Position numbers and translations under genes: made by a program
In this document: positions 1-8,087 of the stretch, piece after piece
Layout: each line of letters begins with the position of its first letter
How positions within the stretch are numbered: position 1 is the stretch's first letter
DNA from: Cloacibacterium caeni
GTDB lineage: Bacteria > Bacteroidota > Bacteroidia > Flavobacteriales > Weeksellaceae
Reading direction: 5' to 3'
Length of the DNA: 64,000 nt
Assembly (NCBI RefSeq): GCF_907163105.1
Contig: NZ_OU015321.1
Coordinates: 1,178,001 to 1,242,000 of the forward strand
Notes under the pieces: model-generated
The model's input: only the letters and a program-made list of their open reading frames with translations
The model's database searches: none
Told to the model about the DNA's origin: nothing

Positions 1-308
1 ATGATGAGGAAACATTGATTCAGTTGGCAAAATCCATAGGAATTACTGAAGAAGATGCTCAAAACGCCTTACAATCTGATGAATTGGGTTATCTCGTGAA
101 ACAAGATATGCAATTGGCTGCACAATTAGGAATTAACGCAGTTCCTTTCTTTGTGATTAATGATAAATATGGAATTTCTGGAGCACAACAACCCGAATTG
201 TTTTTAGAAGCGTTAGAAAAAACTTGGGAAGAATTTTCGAATGGTGATAAAGGTTTACAACTCATCAATTCTGGAGAATCTTGTGACATAGATGGAAATT
301 GCGATTAA
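1..308 (+). CDS. DsbA/FrnE-like thiol oxidoreductase, 3' part only
   Basis: The window opens inside this gene. The open frame runs from base 3 with no start codon, and the first in-frame TTG (base 15) is internal. The visible ~100 residues contain a helical stretch followed by GINAVPFFVIND and YGISGAQ, the typical end of the FrnE branch of the DsbA-like thioredoxin fold, where the cis-proline (AVPFF) lies next to the missing CxxC site. The tail ends in a Cys pair, SCDIDGNC. FrnE-type proteins are cytoplasmic dithiol oxidoreductases or isomerases. The catalytic N-terminus lies outside the window, so the exact activity cannot be judged. Confidence 0.8.
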   Translation, partial: DEETLIQLAKSIGITEEDAQNALQSDELGYLVKQDMQLAAQLGINAVPFFVINDKYGISGAQQPELFLEALEKTWEEFSNGDKGLQLINSGESCDIDGNCD

Positions 309-313
309 AATAA

Positions 314-342
314 AAAAGCGAACCTTAGAAAAGTTCGCTTTT
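314..342. terminator. Bidirectional hairpin terminator
   Basis: A perfect 10-bp stem (314-323 with 333-342) with an A-run on the left and a T-run on the right lies between two convergent genes. It can end transcription of both the DsbA-like gene and the AIM24 gene. Confidence 0.75.
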
Positions 343-366
343 ATTTTTGAAATCAATAGTTAAATA

Positions 367-1155
367 TTAAAATCCGTCTCCATCGAGCATATTTCCTAAT
401 TTTCCTAAAACACTTCCTTCTTCTCTTCTACCAGAAGGACCTGCGTATTGTAAAATTCTGCTTGCCAATCTGCTGATAGGAAGCGTCTGAATCCAAACTT
501 TTCCTGGACCTTGTAATTGTGCAAAGAATAAACCTTCACCACCAAAAATGGTATTTTTAATTCCGCCAACAAACTGAATATCGTAAGAAACGGTTTGAGT
601 AAAAGCTACAATACAACCAGTATCTATTTTCAAAATTTCGCCGGGTTGCAAGACTTTTTCTACCACATAACCACCACTGTGCACAAAAGCCATTCCGTCT
701 CCTTCCAGTTTTTGCATAATAAAACCTTCTCCTCCGAAAAGTCCGGTTCCTAATTTTCTTTGAAATTCTATCCCTACAGAAACGCCTTTTGCAGCGCAAA
801 GAAAACTATCTTTCTGACAAATCACTTTTCCACCTAAATCAGACAAATCTAGAGGAATAATTTTTCCAGAATAAGGCGCAGCAAAGGTCACTTGTCTTTT
901 CTGATAAGAAGTATTGGTATAAACCGTCATGAAAAGATTTTCGCCAGTCAACAATCTTTTCCCTGCAGAAAATAGTTTCCCTAATAATCCGCCAGTTTCT
1001 GTTCCATCGCCAAAAAGGGTTTCCATTTGGATACCATCTGTCATCATCATAAAACTTCCGGGTTCAGAAATCACTGCTTCTTGTGGATCTAATTCTATTT
1101 CAACACATTGCAATTCTTCACCGTGAATTTTGTAGTCTATTTCGTGATTGTTCAT
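367..1155 (-). CDS. AIM24 family protein (TIGR00266 type)
   Basis: The 262-aa protein has the repetitive beta-rich pattern of the AIM24/TIGR00266 family: PGSFMMMTDGIQMET early, LFGGEGFIMQKLEGDGMAF in the middle and a second FGGEGLFFAQLQGPGKVWIQT copy later. The C-terminus is glycine rich. There is no signal peptide or membrane segment, so it is probably cytoplasmic. The family has no established biochemical role in bacteria. The start at 1155 is the only ATG that keeps the complete first strand. The gene stands alone between a shared terminator and the ychF terminator. Confidence 0.85.
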   Translation of the reverse strand: MNNHEIDYKIHGEELQCVEIELDPQEAVISEPGSFMMMTDGIQMETLFGDGTETGGLLGKLFSAGKRLLTGENLFMTVYTNTSYQKRQVTFAAPYSGKIIPLDLSDLGGKVICQKDSFLCAAKGVSVGIEFQRKLGTGLFGGEGFIMQKLEGDGMAFVHSGGYVVEKVLQPGEILKIDTGCIVAFTQTVSYDIQFVGGIKNTIFGGEGLFFAQLQGPGKVWIQTLPISRLASRILQYAGPSGRREEGSVLGKLGNMLDGDGF

Positions 1156-1205
1156 TTTTTATTTTTTTACAATTAGTTTTGAAACCATTGAAATCGTTAC
1201 AAAAA

Positions 1206-1233
1206 AAATCGAGCAAATTACTTTGCTCGATTT
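1206..1233 (-). terminator. Terminator after ychF
   Basis: A 12-bp stem (1206-1217 with 1222-1233) with a four-base loop. On the minus strand it is followed by a U-run, just beyond the ychF stop codon. Confidence 0.75.
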
Positions 1234-1262
1234 AATATAGTAAGTTTTTACTTATAAAATTT

Positions 1263-2354
1263 TTACACGTTAAAACGGAAATGCATTACATCACCATCTT
1301 TTACGATGTATTCTTTCCCTTCTACTCTCATTTTACCTGCTTCTTTCACTTTCGCTTCAGAACCATAGCTCACGAAATCATCATAACCGATAACTTCTGC
1401 TCTAATGAATCCTTTTTCAAAATCGGTATGAATTACACCAGCAGCTTGTGGAGCAGTCCAACCTTTACCAATTGTCCAAGCTCTTACTTCTTTAACACCC
1501 GCTGTAAAATACGTTTGAAGGTGCAATAAATCGTATGCTTTTCTAATCAATCTGTTAACTCCTGGTTCTTCAAGACCTAATTCTTCTAAGAACATTTGTC
1601 TTTCTTCGAAAGTTTCTAGTTCATTGATATCAGCTTCGATTTGCGCTGCTAAAACCACTACTTCTGCATTTTCTTTAGCCGCCATTTCTTCGATTTTAGC
1701 AATCCATTCGTTACCGTTTTTGATTGCATTTTCATCAACATTACAAACGTAAAGCACTGGCTTTTTGGTTAACAAGTGAACCTCATCAATAATAGATTGA
1801 GTGAAATCATCAGTCGGGAATTCTCTTACATTTTTACCATCTTCCACAAATTTTTGTAAATTCTGAAGCGTTTCGTAAGTTAGAATATCTTCTTTTTTAC
1901 CAGATTTAATGAATTTTTTAGCTTTTTCAACTGCTTTACCAAGTGTTTCAAGGTCTTTTAATTGAAGTTCTATATCGATAATTTCTTTATCTCTCATAGG
2001 ATCTACAGAACCTTCTACGTGAACGATATTTCCATTATCAAAACATCTTAAAACGTGAATAATCGCTTCACATTCTCTGATATTTGCTAAAAACTGATTT
2101 CCTAAACCTTCACCTTTAGAAGCTCCTTTTACCAAACCTGCGATATCTACAATTTCTACCACTGCTGGTAAAACACGTTCTGGATTTACCAATTTCTCTA
2201 ACTCAAAAAGACGAGTATCTGGTACAGAAACCGTTCCTAAGTTAGGCTCAATCGTACAAAACGGATAGTTAGCAGATTGCGCCTTGGCGTTGCTTAAACA
2301 GTTAAATAAGGTTGATTTACCTACGTTTGGTAAACCTACAATTCCACATTTCAT
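1263..2354 (-). CDS. ychF: Redox-regulated ATPase YchF (Obg-family)
   Basis: At 363 aa this is full length for YchF. The P-loop GLPNVGKST is at residues 7-15, the G3 motif DIAG is at 70-73, and the usual NKxD is replaced by NVDE at about 205-208. That replacement is the YchF signature that shifts specificity from GTP to ATP. A coiled-coil arm follows, and the C-terminal ~80 residues form a TGS-like domain. YchF proteins bind ribosomes and are linked to stress and redox control. The gene has its own likely promoter (2416-2423) and terminator. A 7-bp-period repeat array lies between them, in the expected 5' leader. Confidence 0.97.
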   Translation of the reverse strand: MKCGIVGLPNVGKSTLFNCLSNAKAQSANYPFCTIEPNLGTVSVPDTRLFELEKLVNPERVLPAVVEIVDIAGLVKGASKGEGLGNQFLANIRECEAIIHVLRCFDNGNIVHVEGSVDPMRDKEIIDIELQLKDLETLGKAVEKAKKFIKSGKKEDILTYETLQNLQKFVEDGKNVREFPTDDFTQSIIDEVHLLTKKPVLYVCNVDENAIKNGNEWIAKIEEMAAKENAEVVVLAAQIEADINELETFEERQMFLEELGLEEPGVNRLIRKAYDLLHLQTYFTAGVKEVRAWTIGKGWTAPQAAGVIHTDFEKGFIRAEVIGYDDFVSYGSEAKVKEAGKMRVEGKEYIVKDGDVMHFRFNV

Positions 2355-2364
2355 AGATTTTAAT

Positions 2365-2399
2365 GCTTTCTGCAGTCAGCTTTCTGCTTTCTGCGTGTT
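2365..2399. repeat. 7-bp-period degenerate array upstream of ychF
   Basis: Five consecutive 7-base units: GCTTTCT occurs three times, with GCAGTCA as the second unit and GCGTGTT as the last. The array begins 11 bp upstream of the ychF start codon, so it would be transcribed as the leader. It has no obvious ribosome-binding sequence. Confidence 0.8.
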
Positions 2400-2415
2400 A
2401 AAAATTAAAGGTTTG

Positions 2416-2423
2416 CAAATGTA
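2416..2423 (-). promoter_or_regulatory. Candidate -7 box for ychF
   Basis: Read on the minus strand this is TACATTTG, a match to the Bacteroidota -7 consensus TAnnTTTG. No convincing -33 TTG is seen at the usual distance. Confidence 0.5.
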
Positions 2424-2469
2424 CGGAAATTTGTTGAGGAATTTGAAATTATATTAAACGTCCTCAACA

Positions 2470-2495
2470 AAAAACACGCTAAAAAGCGTGTTTTT
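2470..2495 (-). terminator. Terminator after typA
   Basis: A perfect 11-bp stem (2470-2480 with 2485-2495) with an AAAA loop, flanked by A/T runs, sits between the typA stop and ychF. Confidence 0.75.
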
Positions 2496-2508
2496 AAATT
2501 TATAGAAA

Positions 2509-2553
2509 CAAATTGCTTCGTCGCTTCACTTCGTTCCGCTCCTCACAATGACT
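2509..2553. repeat. Dispersed intergenic element (TCATTG..GAGG type)
   Basis: On the minus strand this reads GTCATTGTGAGGAGCGGAAC followed by GAAGTGAAGCGACGAAGCAA. It closely resembles the widely dispersed intergenic repeat with core GAGGAGCGAAGCGACGAAGC known from many bacteria. It is GC richer than its surroundings. Confidence 0.6.
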
Positions 2554-2559
2554 GTTGAT

Positions 2560-4362
2560 TTATTTCGCGTTTCTTTCTGCACGTTTTCTATCTTCTTCAG
2601 AAAGGATTTTTTTACGCATTCTGATGAAGTTTGGAGTAACTTCTATACATTCATCTGCTTGAATATATTCCATACACTCTTCTAGCGAGAATAAGATTTT
2701 TGGAGCAATGTTTCCGTCTTTATCTTTACCAGCAGCACGCATGTTATTCAATTGTTTTGCTTCTACAATGTTTACGACTAAGTCTCCAGGTTTGTTTTGT
2801 TCACCAATAATCATTCCTGCATAAATTTCTTCGCCCGGATCTACAAAAAACTTACCTCTATCTTGAAGTTTAGCGATAGAATATTCCGTACAAGGACCTT
2901 GTGTTTTAGAAACTAAAACTCCGTTATTTCTACCAGGAATCGCTCCTTTGAAAGGTTTATAATCTGTAAAACGGTGCGCCATAATTGCTTCACCTGCAGT
3001 TGCCGTCAACATTTGAGAACGTAATCCGATTAAACCTCTTGAAGGAATTTCGAATTCCATGTGTTGCATTTCTCCTTTGGTTTCCATGATGTGAAGGTCA
3101 CCTTTTCTTTGCGTAGCTAAATCGATTACTCTAGAAGCATACTCTTCTGGAACATCTACTACTAAACTTTCGTATGGTTCGTGGCTTTCTCCATCTACAT
3201 CGTGAAGAATTACTTGTGGCTGACCAATCGTCATCTCGTAACCTTCTCTTCTCATGGTTTCAATTAAAACAGATAAGTGAAGAATACCTCTACCAAAAAC
3301 TAGGAATGTATTTGCATCTTCGGTTTGTTCAACTCTTAATGCTAAGTTTTTCTCTAATTCTTTTTCTAATCTTTCTTTCAAGTGATTAGAGGTTACATAT
3401 TTACCATCTTTACCGAAGAAAGGAGAATTGTTGATAGAGAATGTCATGTTCAACGTAGGCTCGTCAATAGACAATCTAGTCAATGGTTCTGGATTTTCTA
3501 AATCTACGAAAGTATCTCCAATTTGGAACGCATCAAAACCTACTACTGCACAAATATCACCTGCTTGAACTTCTGTAACTTTTTTCTTGCCTAAACCTTC
3601 AAAAATATATAATTCTTTAACTTTACCTTTAAGGACATTGCCATTTTCTTGTGCAAGACCAATCCACTGAGATTCTTTGATAGAACCTCTGGTTACTTTA
3701 CCTACTGCAATTCTTCCTAAAAATGAAGAATAATCTAAAGAAGTTACTTGCATTTGTAAGTTACCATCTTCTACTTTTGGAGCTGGAACATATTGTAAAA
3801 TCCCATCTAAAATTGGTAAAATGTTATCTGTAGGCTCTAAAGAAGTATTGAACCAACCTTGCTTAGAAGAACCATAGAAAGTAGGGAAATCTAACTGTTC
3901 TTCGGTAGCATCTAGGTTAAAGAATAAATCAAAAACTTTATCATGAACTTCGTCTGGACGACAGTTTTCTTTATCTACTTTATTGATAACTACAATAGGT
4001 TTAAGCCCTAATTCTAAAGCTTTATGCAAAACGAAACGAGTTTGTGGCATAGGTCCTTCGAAAGCATCTACCAATAAAATAACCCCATCTGCCATTTTAA
4101 GAACACGCTCTACTTCACCACCAAAATCGGCGTGACCAGGAGTGTCGATTACATTAATTTTAGTATCTTTATACGTAACCGAAATATTTTTAGAAAGGAT
4201 AGTAATTCCTCTTTCTCTTTCTAAATCGTTATTATCCATAATTAAATCTCCAGATTCTTGATTATCTCTGAAAACATTAGTAGCATGGATAATTTTGTCT
4301 ACCAATGTGGTTTTCCCGTGGTCTACGTGGGCAATAATTGCGATGTTTCTGATATTTTGCAT
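2560..4362 (-). CDS. typA: Ribosome-associated GTPase TypA/BipA
   Basis: This 600-aa translational GTPase has the order expected for TypA/BipA: the GTPase domain with AHVDHGKTT at residues 11-19, [19 protein letters not shown] and NKVDK; then an EF-Tu-like domain II, two EF-G-like domains, and the TypA-specific C-terminus with [19 protein letters not shown] and [14 protein letters not shown]. It acts on the 50S ribosome in assembly and in cold or stress adaptation. The start chosen is the ATG at 4362 ([17 protein letters not shown]). An in-frame ATG at 4434 would translate the upstream promoter and a repeat array and is rejected. Confidence 0.97.
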   Translation of the reverse strand: MQNIRNIAIIAHVDHGKTTLVDKIIHATNVFRDNQESGDLIMDNNDLERERGITILSKNISVTYKDTKINVIDTPGHADFGGEVERVLKMADGVILLVDAFEGPMPQTRFVLHKALELGLKPIVVINKVDKENCRPDEVHDKVFDLFFNLDATEEQLDFPTFYGSSKQGWFNTSLEPTDNILPILDGILQYVPAPKVEDGNLQMQVTSLDYSSFLGRIAVGKVTRGSIKESQWIGLAQENGNVLKGKVKELYIFEGLGKKKVTEVQAGDICAVVGFDAFQIGDTFVDLENPEPLTRLSIDEPTLNMTFSINNSPFFGKDGKYVTSNHLKERLEKELEKNLALRVEQTEDANTFLVFGRGILHLSVLIETMRREGYEMTIGQPQVILHDVDGESHEPYESLVVDVPEEYASRVIDLATQRKGDLHIMETKGEMQHMEFEIPSRGLIGLRSQMLTATAGEAIMAHRFTDYKPFKGAIPGRNNGVLVSKTQGPCTEYSIAKLQDRGKFFVDPGEEIYAGMIIGEQNKPGDLVVNIVEAKQLNNMRAAGKDKDGNIAPKILFSLEECMEYIQADECIEVTPNFIRMRKKILSEEDRKRAERNAK

Positions 4363-4380
4363 ATATATTTTTTGAAGGTG

Positions 4381-4388
4381 CAAAAGTA
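4381..4388 (-). promoter_or_regulatory. Candidate -7 box for typA
   Basis: Minus-strand TACTTTTG matches TAnnTTTG, 18 bp upstream of the chosen typA start. The adjacent heptad array occupies the place where a -33 element would be. Confidence 0.5.
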
Positions 4389-4398
4389 GTGAAAAAAA

Positions 4399-4433
4399 TT
4401 GGAAGATGGAAGCATGAAGATACAAGATTAACA
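4399..4433. repeat. 7-bp-period degenerate array upstream of typA
   Basis: Successive 7-base units TTGGAAG, ATGGAAG, CATGAAG, ATACAAG and a degenerate ATTAACA. Positions 5-7 of the unit stay (A)AG in the first four. It lies just beyond the predicted -7 box of typA. Confidence 0.7.
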
Positions 4434-4572
4434 ATTCGTTAAAACATTGATAATGAAATCATTTTGAGACTTTAGATTTTAGAAAACTTATTGAAAGAAA
4501 TTTTAAAAATATAAATCTTATTCATCAACAATCTTTAAAAATGAAAACATATTCAGGTTTTATAATAACACC

Positions 4573-4616
4573 AGATTGACACGGGATTGACATGAGATTG
4601 ACACGAGACTAACATT
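4573..4616. repeat. 11-bp tandem repeat, four units
   Basis: Units AGATTGACACG, GGATTGACATG, AGATTGACACG and AGACTAACATT follow each other exactly. This is the main content of the 342-bp spacer between typA and the next gene. The rest of the spacer is A+T-rich with no other gene visible. Confidence 0.85.
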
Positions 4617-4662
4617 AAGCAGAGATATTAGATTCCGAAATTATACTTCTCTGAAACTTTTG

Positions 4663-4670
4663 TATATTTG
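4663..4670 (+). promoter_or_regulatory. Candidate -7 box for the 4705 gene
   Basis: TATATTTG matches TAnnTTTG and lies 35 bp before the ATG at 4705. Its position argues against the upstream in-frame ATG at 4660. Confidence 0.5.
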
Positions 4671-4704
4671 GATTTATACTCATTACTATCAAAAACTGCA
4701 AAAA

Positions 4705-5151
4705 ATGACAAAACGAATTTTATTTCTAATCTTTTTTTCAATCTGTTTTTTATATCAAGCACAAGAAAACCTAATACAAATTAAAAAGGAGATTTTAAGC
4801 AATGTAAAAACAATACAAAAAAATTACAAAAATAAAAGTTTGAGTGAAATTCAAATTTCTGATTTTTTTTGTGAGAATTTTTATTGTTCAATTTGTGAAA
4901 CTGATTCATTAGAATCTAACATTAGTAACAAACAAATTACAAACTACTTAAAATACATTATTCCTTTTTTAGAATATAAAAGTTTACGAAAAAGCAAAAT
5001 CAATTATGATTCTGAAAATCAACAATATACTCTAGGCTTTCAAACAGCCAAACCAGACTCTAAAACAGGATTTGAAGGTGCTGGTGCGTTATTGACTTTT
5101 ATAAAAGAAAATGGAAAATTAAAATTTTGTGGAATTATGCTAATCCCATAA
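4705..5151 (+). CDS. Small secreted protein, unknown function
   Basis: A 148-aa protein that I do not recognise. Residues 1-20 (MTKRILFLIFFSICFLYQAQ) are a clear Sec signal peptide, with cleavage likely after the QAQ region. The mature part is lysine rich and has two Cys in FCENFYCSICE, a C-x4-C-x2-C cluster. A mixed alpha/beta region ends in KLKFCGIMLIP. The ATG at 4705 is preferred over 4660 because it begins the signal peptide and follows a -7 box. It stands alone and shares a terminator with the SDR gene. Confidence 0.65.
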   Translation: MTKRILFLIFFSICFLYQAQENLIQIKKEILSNVKTIQKNYKNKSLSEIQISDFFCENFYCSICETDSLESNISNKQITNYLKYIIPFLEYKSLRKSKINYDSENQQYTLGFQTAKPDSKTGFEGAGALLTFIKENGKLKFCGIMLIP

Positions 5152-5192
5152 AAGCAAAGCATAAAAAACTAGCAACCGCTAAAAAAACAAAA

Positions 5193-5224
5193 AAGAGACT
5201 GTCTCTCTTTTGAGACAGCCTCTT
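5193..5224. terminator. Bidirectional terminator
   Basis: A 13-bp stem with one mismatch (5193-5205 with 5212-5224) and a six-base loop, between convergent genes. Confidence 0.75.
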
Positions 5225-5246
5225 AAAAATAATAATGATAAAATTC

Positions 5247-5960
5247 TTATGGATTAGTGGAGAAAATAGAAGCACTCGCAATCATGGCTCTTCTGTTCAT
5301 TTTCAAAATATCTCTTACCCATTCTGCGAAATCTTCTGGTTGAAGCACTTTTTCTGGGTTGCCATCAGTAAGTTTACCTTCTATACTCATATCCGTTGCA
5401 ATGGTACTTGGTGTTAAGGTTATTACACGAATATTGAATTTTCTAAGTTCAGCCATCAAAGATTGAGAAAGAGAAATTACCGCAGCTTTAGAAGCACAGT
5501 ACGCTGACATATTGGGACCGCCTTTTAATCCAGCTGTAGAAGCTACATTTACGATGTCTCCTTCTTTATTTTGCTTCAAATAAGGCAAAGTTGCTTTTGC
5601 TACGTAATACACTCCAAAAAGATTTACCTTCATTACTTTTTCCCAAGTTTCTACTGGCATATCTTCGAAGCTGCCAAAATCACCTACTCCAGCGTTATTG
5701 ATTAAAATGTCTATTCCACCCAATTGAGAAGCAATAGAAGCCACTCCTTGCTCTACCTGAGCCATTTCTTCCACATCAAAAACAGAATACGCTGCTTTTA
5801 CCCCCAATTTCTCCAATTCTGCAACGGTAGATTTTAGATGTTCTTCATTTCTACCTGTAATTCCTACATTTACGCCTTCATTTGCCAAAGCTACAGCTAC
5901 TGCTTTCCCAAGACCTCTTCCGCCACCTGTGATGAGTGCATTTTTACCTTTTAAATTCAT
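5247..5960 (-). CDS. Short-chain dehydrogenase/reductase (FabG-like 3-ketoacyl reductase)
   Basis: A classical SDR of 237 aa. The NADP-binding TGGGRGLGKA is at residues 11-20, NNAG is at 88-91, and the catalytic triad positions are S141, Y154 and K158 in STAG and YCASK. Arg37 after the second strand (TGRNE) suggests NADPH preference. It is soluble. The closest family label is 3-oxoacyl-ACP reductase-like, but many such paralogs act on other ketones and no fatty acid genes are nearby, so the substrate is open. It is monocistronic, with its own promoter and shared terminator. Confidence 0.88.
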   Translation of the reverse strand: MNLKGKNALITGGGRGLGKAVAVALANEGVNVGITGRNEEHLKSTVAELEKLGVKAAYSVFDVEEMAQVEQGVASIASQLGGIDILINNAGVGDFGSFEDMPVETWEKVMKVNLFGVYYVAKATLPYLKQNKEGDIVNVASTAGLKGGPNMSAYCASKAAVISLSQSLMAELRKFNIRVITLTPSTIATDMSIEGKLTDGNPEKVLQPEDFAEWVRDILKMNRRAMIASASIFSTNP

Positions 5961-5984
5961 AACTTTTAATATTTATACTGTTTG

Positions 5985-6012
5985 CAAAATTAAGAAAATA
6001 AAACTGCATCAA
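5985..6012 (-). promoter_or_regulatory. Promoter of the SDR gene
   Basis: On the minus strand, -33 TTG (6012-6010) is followed 17 bp later by the -7 box TAATTTTG (5992-5985), about 25 bp before the start codon. Confidence 0.5.
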
Positions 6013-6071
6013 TGATTCCTGATGATGAATAAAATCTAAAGAAAAAGTTAAATAAATCGATATAAGAGAAA

Positions 6072-6092
6072 ATTATAGATTATAGATCAGAA
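6072..6092. repeat. Short 7-bp-period array
   Basis: ATTATAG twice in perfect tandem followed by ATCAGAA. It is short and A+T-rich, so it is only a weak member of the heptad-array class. Confidence 0.4.
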
Positions 6093-6123
6093 ATCCTCAA
6101 AATCGTTCAACCTTTCAAAAAGT

Positions 6124-6155
6124 AAAGCCAACTTCAAGAAAATGAAGCTGGCTTT
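6124..6155 (-). terminator. Terminator after pfkA
   Basis: A 13-bp stem (6124-6136 with 6143-6155, one mismatch), located 29 bp past the pfkA stop codon. Confidence 0.7.
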
Positions 6156-6183
6156 TATTTCAGTTAATAAAATAAAATCTTAA

Positions 6184-7278
6184 TTAATCCCCAAAACTAA
6201 TACCTACTCCTTTTGCGGTTTTTACCATATCGCAATTAGGATCTACAAAATTGGGACGATCTATCGCTTCTTTGAATGGTACTGCAATAATATTTGGATG
6301 GCGATAAGCAACCATTTTTCCGTATTCTTCGTTGAGCACCATTTCGAATGCTTTTACGCCAAATTGTGTTGCCAAAATTCTATCATAAGCAGTTGGCGTT
6401 CCTCCTCTTTGTAAATGCCCCAAAACCGTTTCGCGCATATCTGCCTCAAAACCAATAGATTTCAAATCATGAACCAATTTATGAGCTACACCTCCTAATC
6501 TTACATTTTCATATCCTACTTCATCACTTACTTCAGAAAGCAAACTTCCACCTTTCGGTATTGCCCCTTCTGCTATTACTACAATGGCATTTCCTTTTCC
6601 TTTATTGAATCTGCTGTTGAGTTTTTTCACTACTTTTTCGATGTCATAAGGAATTTCTGGAATCAGACAAACTTCTGCACCACCAGCAATGGCAGCGTGC
6701 AAAGCAATCCAACCGGCATATCTTCCCATTACTTCTAGTACCAAAACTCTGTTGTGACTTGCAGCAGTAGTGACCAATCTGTCTACCGCTTCAGTTGCAA
6801 TTTGTACAGCAGTCTGGAAACCAAAAGTAAAATCGGTAGCAGACAAATCATTATCAATGGTTTTTGGAACACCTATAATGTTAAGCCCTTTTTCGTATAA
6901 TTGTTGAGAGATTCTTTGTGAACCATCACCACCAATACTGATTACGGCATCTACGCCTAAATATTGCAGTTTGCGAATCATTTCATCTGATCTGTCTACC
7001 GCTTCCCAAACTCCATCTTTATTTTTGTAAGGCCAAGCAAATGGGCCACCTTTGTTGGTAGTTCCTATAATGGTACCGCCATCTTTATGAATTCCCGCTA
7101 CGGTTTTATCATCTAAAACCATAATTTCTGTGGGTTCTTTTAAAATTCCGTCATACGCATTGATGCTTCCTACCACTTCCCAATCTTTTTCTTGGGATGC
7201 TCTTTTTACCACCCCTCTCATTACCGCATTTAATCCTGGGCAATCTCCACCTCCTGTTGCTACTAATACTCTTTTCAT
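6184..7278 (-). CDS. pfkA: 6-phosphofructokinase, group III type
   Basis: A 364-aa phosphofructokinase that phosphorylates fructose 6-phosphate to the 1,6-bisphosphate in glycolysis. The N-terminal loop is GGGDCPGLN (residues 9-17), the phosphate-donor motif is GGDGS (116-120), the catalytic loop is PKTIDND (138-144), and the substrate loop is MGR (184-186). Gly at 119 combined with Lys at 139 is the mixed signature. In E. coli numbering Gly104 marks ATP enzymes and Lys124 marks PPi enzymes. Actinobacterial enzymes with the Gly/Lys pair use ATP, so ATP is the likely donor. Length and the GGGDC start fit the group III branch. Confidence 0.93.
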   Translation of the reverse strand: MKRVLVATGGGDCPGLNAVMRGVVKRASQEKDWEVVGSINAYDGILKEPTEIMVLDDKTVAGIHKDGGTIIGTTNKGGPFAWPYKNKDGVWEAVDRSDEMIRKLQYLGVDAVISIGGDGSQRISQQLYEKGLNIIGVPKTIDNDLSATDFTFGFQTAVQIATEAVDRLVTTAASHNRVLVLEVMGRYAGWIALHAAIAGGAEVCLIPEIPYDIEKVVKKLNSRFNKGKGNAIVVIAEGAIPKGGSLLSEVSDEVGYENVRLGGVAHKLVHDLKSIGFEADMRETVLGHLQRGGTPTAYDRILATQFGVKAFEMVLNEEYGKMVAYRHPNIIAVPFKEAIDRPNFVDPNCDMVKTAKGVGISFGD

Positions 7279-7343
7279 TTTAATATAATTTCTTATCTAT
7301 TTCATCAACACTTCTGTTGAAATCATTGTTTTTAAATATTTTT

Positions 7344-7351
7344 CAAATTTA
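7344..7351 (-). promoter_or_regulatory. Candidate -7 box for pfkA
   Basis: Minus-strand TAAATTTG fits TAnnTTTG. The implied leader (~60 nt) contains an imperfect hairpin at about 7307-7332 (TTTCATCAAC pairing with GTTGAAA). Confidence 0.45.
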
Positions 7352-7488
7352 CCATTATATTTTTGTTTATAATTTGTTTTTATGAAGATATTCTAATGAT
7401 TTTTGACAGTATTATTTTAAAATTAAAGGGTATAATGTATTTGGTTTATTTCTCTATTTCCAAAATTCATTTGTTTATTTTTTTGCTC

Positions 7489-7513
7489 AAAGTTGCAAAC
7501 TTTGCGCAGCGGG
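7489..7513 (+). repeat. Hairpin plus GCGCAGCGGG tail, copy 1
   Basis: A 6-bp hairpin (AAAGTT, loop GCA, AACTTT) followed by the tail GCGCAGCGGG. It is identical in 24 of 25 bases to copy 2, 72 bp downstream. It lies in the 463-bp gene-free stretch 7279-7741, which otherwise holds only A+T-rich sequence and two further hairpin elements. Confidence 0.8.
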
Positions 7514-7560
7514 TTTATTGTGTTGTTTTTAAATTTATTGATTCCTTTTTATCATTGGTA

Positions 7561-7585
7561 AAAGTTGTAAACTTTGCGCAGCGGG
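7561..7585 (+). repeat. Hairpin plus GCGCAGCGGG tail, copy 2
   Basis: Same structure as copy 1; the one difference (C to T) falls in the three-base loop. An inverted third copy with a different stem end occurs at 10155-10181. Confidence 0.8.
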
Positions 7586-7645
7586 ATAAGCACCATCTTT
7601 TTCGTGAAATTTATATTTTCTGCTCATATTTTATTGTTATGGGTA

Positions 7646-7672
7646 CGAGCGAGACGCTCGCACCAGCGGGGG
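7646..7672 (+). repeat. GC-rich hairpin plus CACCAGCGGGG tail
   Basis: The stem CGAGCG/CGCTCG (7646-7651 with 7655-7660, loop AGA) is followed by CACCAGCGGGGG. The stem differs from the two copies just upstream, but the tail has the same CAGCGGG core and position, suggesting a related element. Confidence 0.6.
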
Positions 7673-7741
7673 AATGGGTATCGGAAAGGAAGAGGATTTT
7701 CATTTTCTTAAGTTGGTTTCAAAATTATAAAATATCTGGGT

Positions 7742-8068
7742 TTAATTATTTGAGTTTTGCTTTGTAAATTCATTATAGGAGATAAATTTTTTGGCATCTT
7801 CAGAAAAGAAAAATCCTTTTTCTGTGTCGACAATCATCCAGTGTGAACCCGAACCGATATTATGGATATGTCTTTCAAATGAGTAAATTTTCTTCCATTC
7901 TTTTGTCCTTTTATTGTACAATAATATTTCCTTAGTATTGGCCTGGTTAATTTTGATGATTTTGTTTTTAAATAAAACTACTTGTCCCATTTTTTTCTGT
8001 AAAATTAATATAGGATAAAGACAAATTAAGTCTTTTGGTAGAATGTACTGTTTTGTCTGATTGAACAT
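7742..8068 (-). CDS. Small hypothetical protein
   Basis: A 108-aa protein that I do not recognise. Sequence such as VLFKNKIIKINQANTKEILLYNKRTKEWKKIYSFERHIHNIGSGSHWMIVDTEKGFFF looks like short beta-hairpins. The first ~26 residues are hydrophobic and poorly convincing, so the start may instead be the ATG at 7990 (MGQVVLFKNK). It is divergent from the next gene with only 19 bp between them. It lies in a repeat-rich accessory segment. Confidence 0.5.
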   Translation of the reverse strand: MFNQTKQYILPKDLICLYPILILQKKMGQVVLFKNKIIKINQANTKEILLYNKRTKEWKKIYSFERHIHNIGSGSHWMIVDTEKGFFFSEDAKKFISYNEFTKQNSNN

Positions 8069-8087
8069 TGTACTTTGTAAGAAATAA

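Noticed and set aside
929-1126. Antisense open frames inside AIM24, ychF, tex, argF', gcvP, katG and other genes
   Set aside because: They overlap strongly supported genes on the opposite strand and have no independent signals.
4363-4434. Longer N-terminus for TypA
   Set aside because: The extension translates the -7 box and the heptad array; family proteins begin at [17 protein letters not shown]-like sequence.
7363-7767. Plus-strand open frame of 134 codons
   Set aside because: It runs through the two hairpin-tail repeats and A+T-rich spacer, has no protein-like composition and overlaps the end of the minus-strand 7742 gene.
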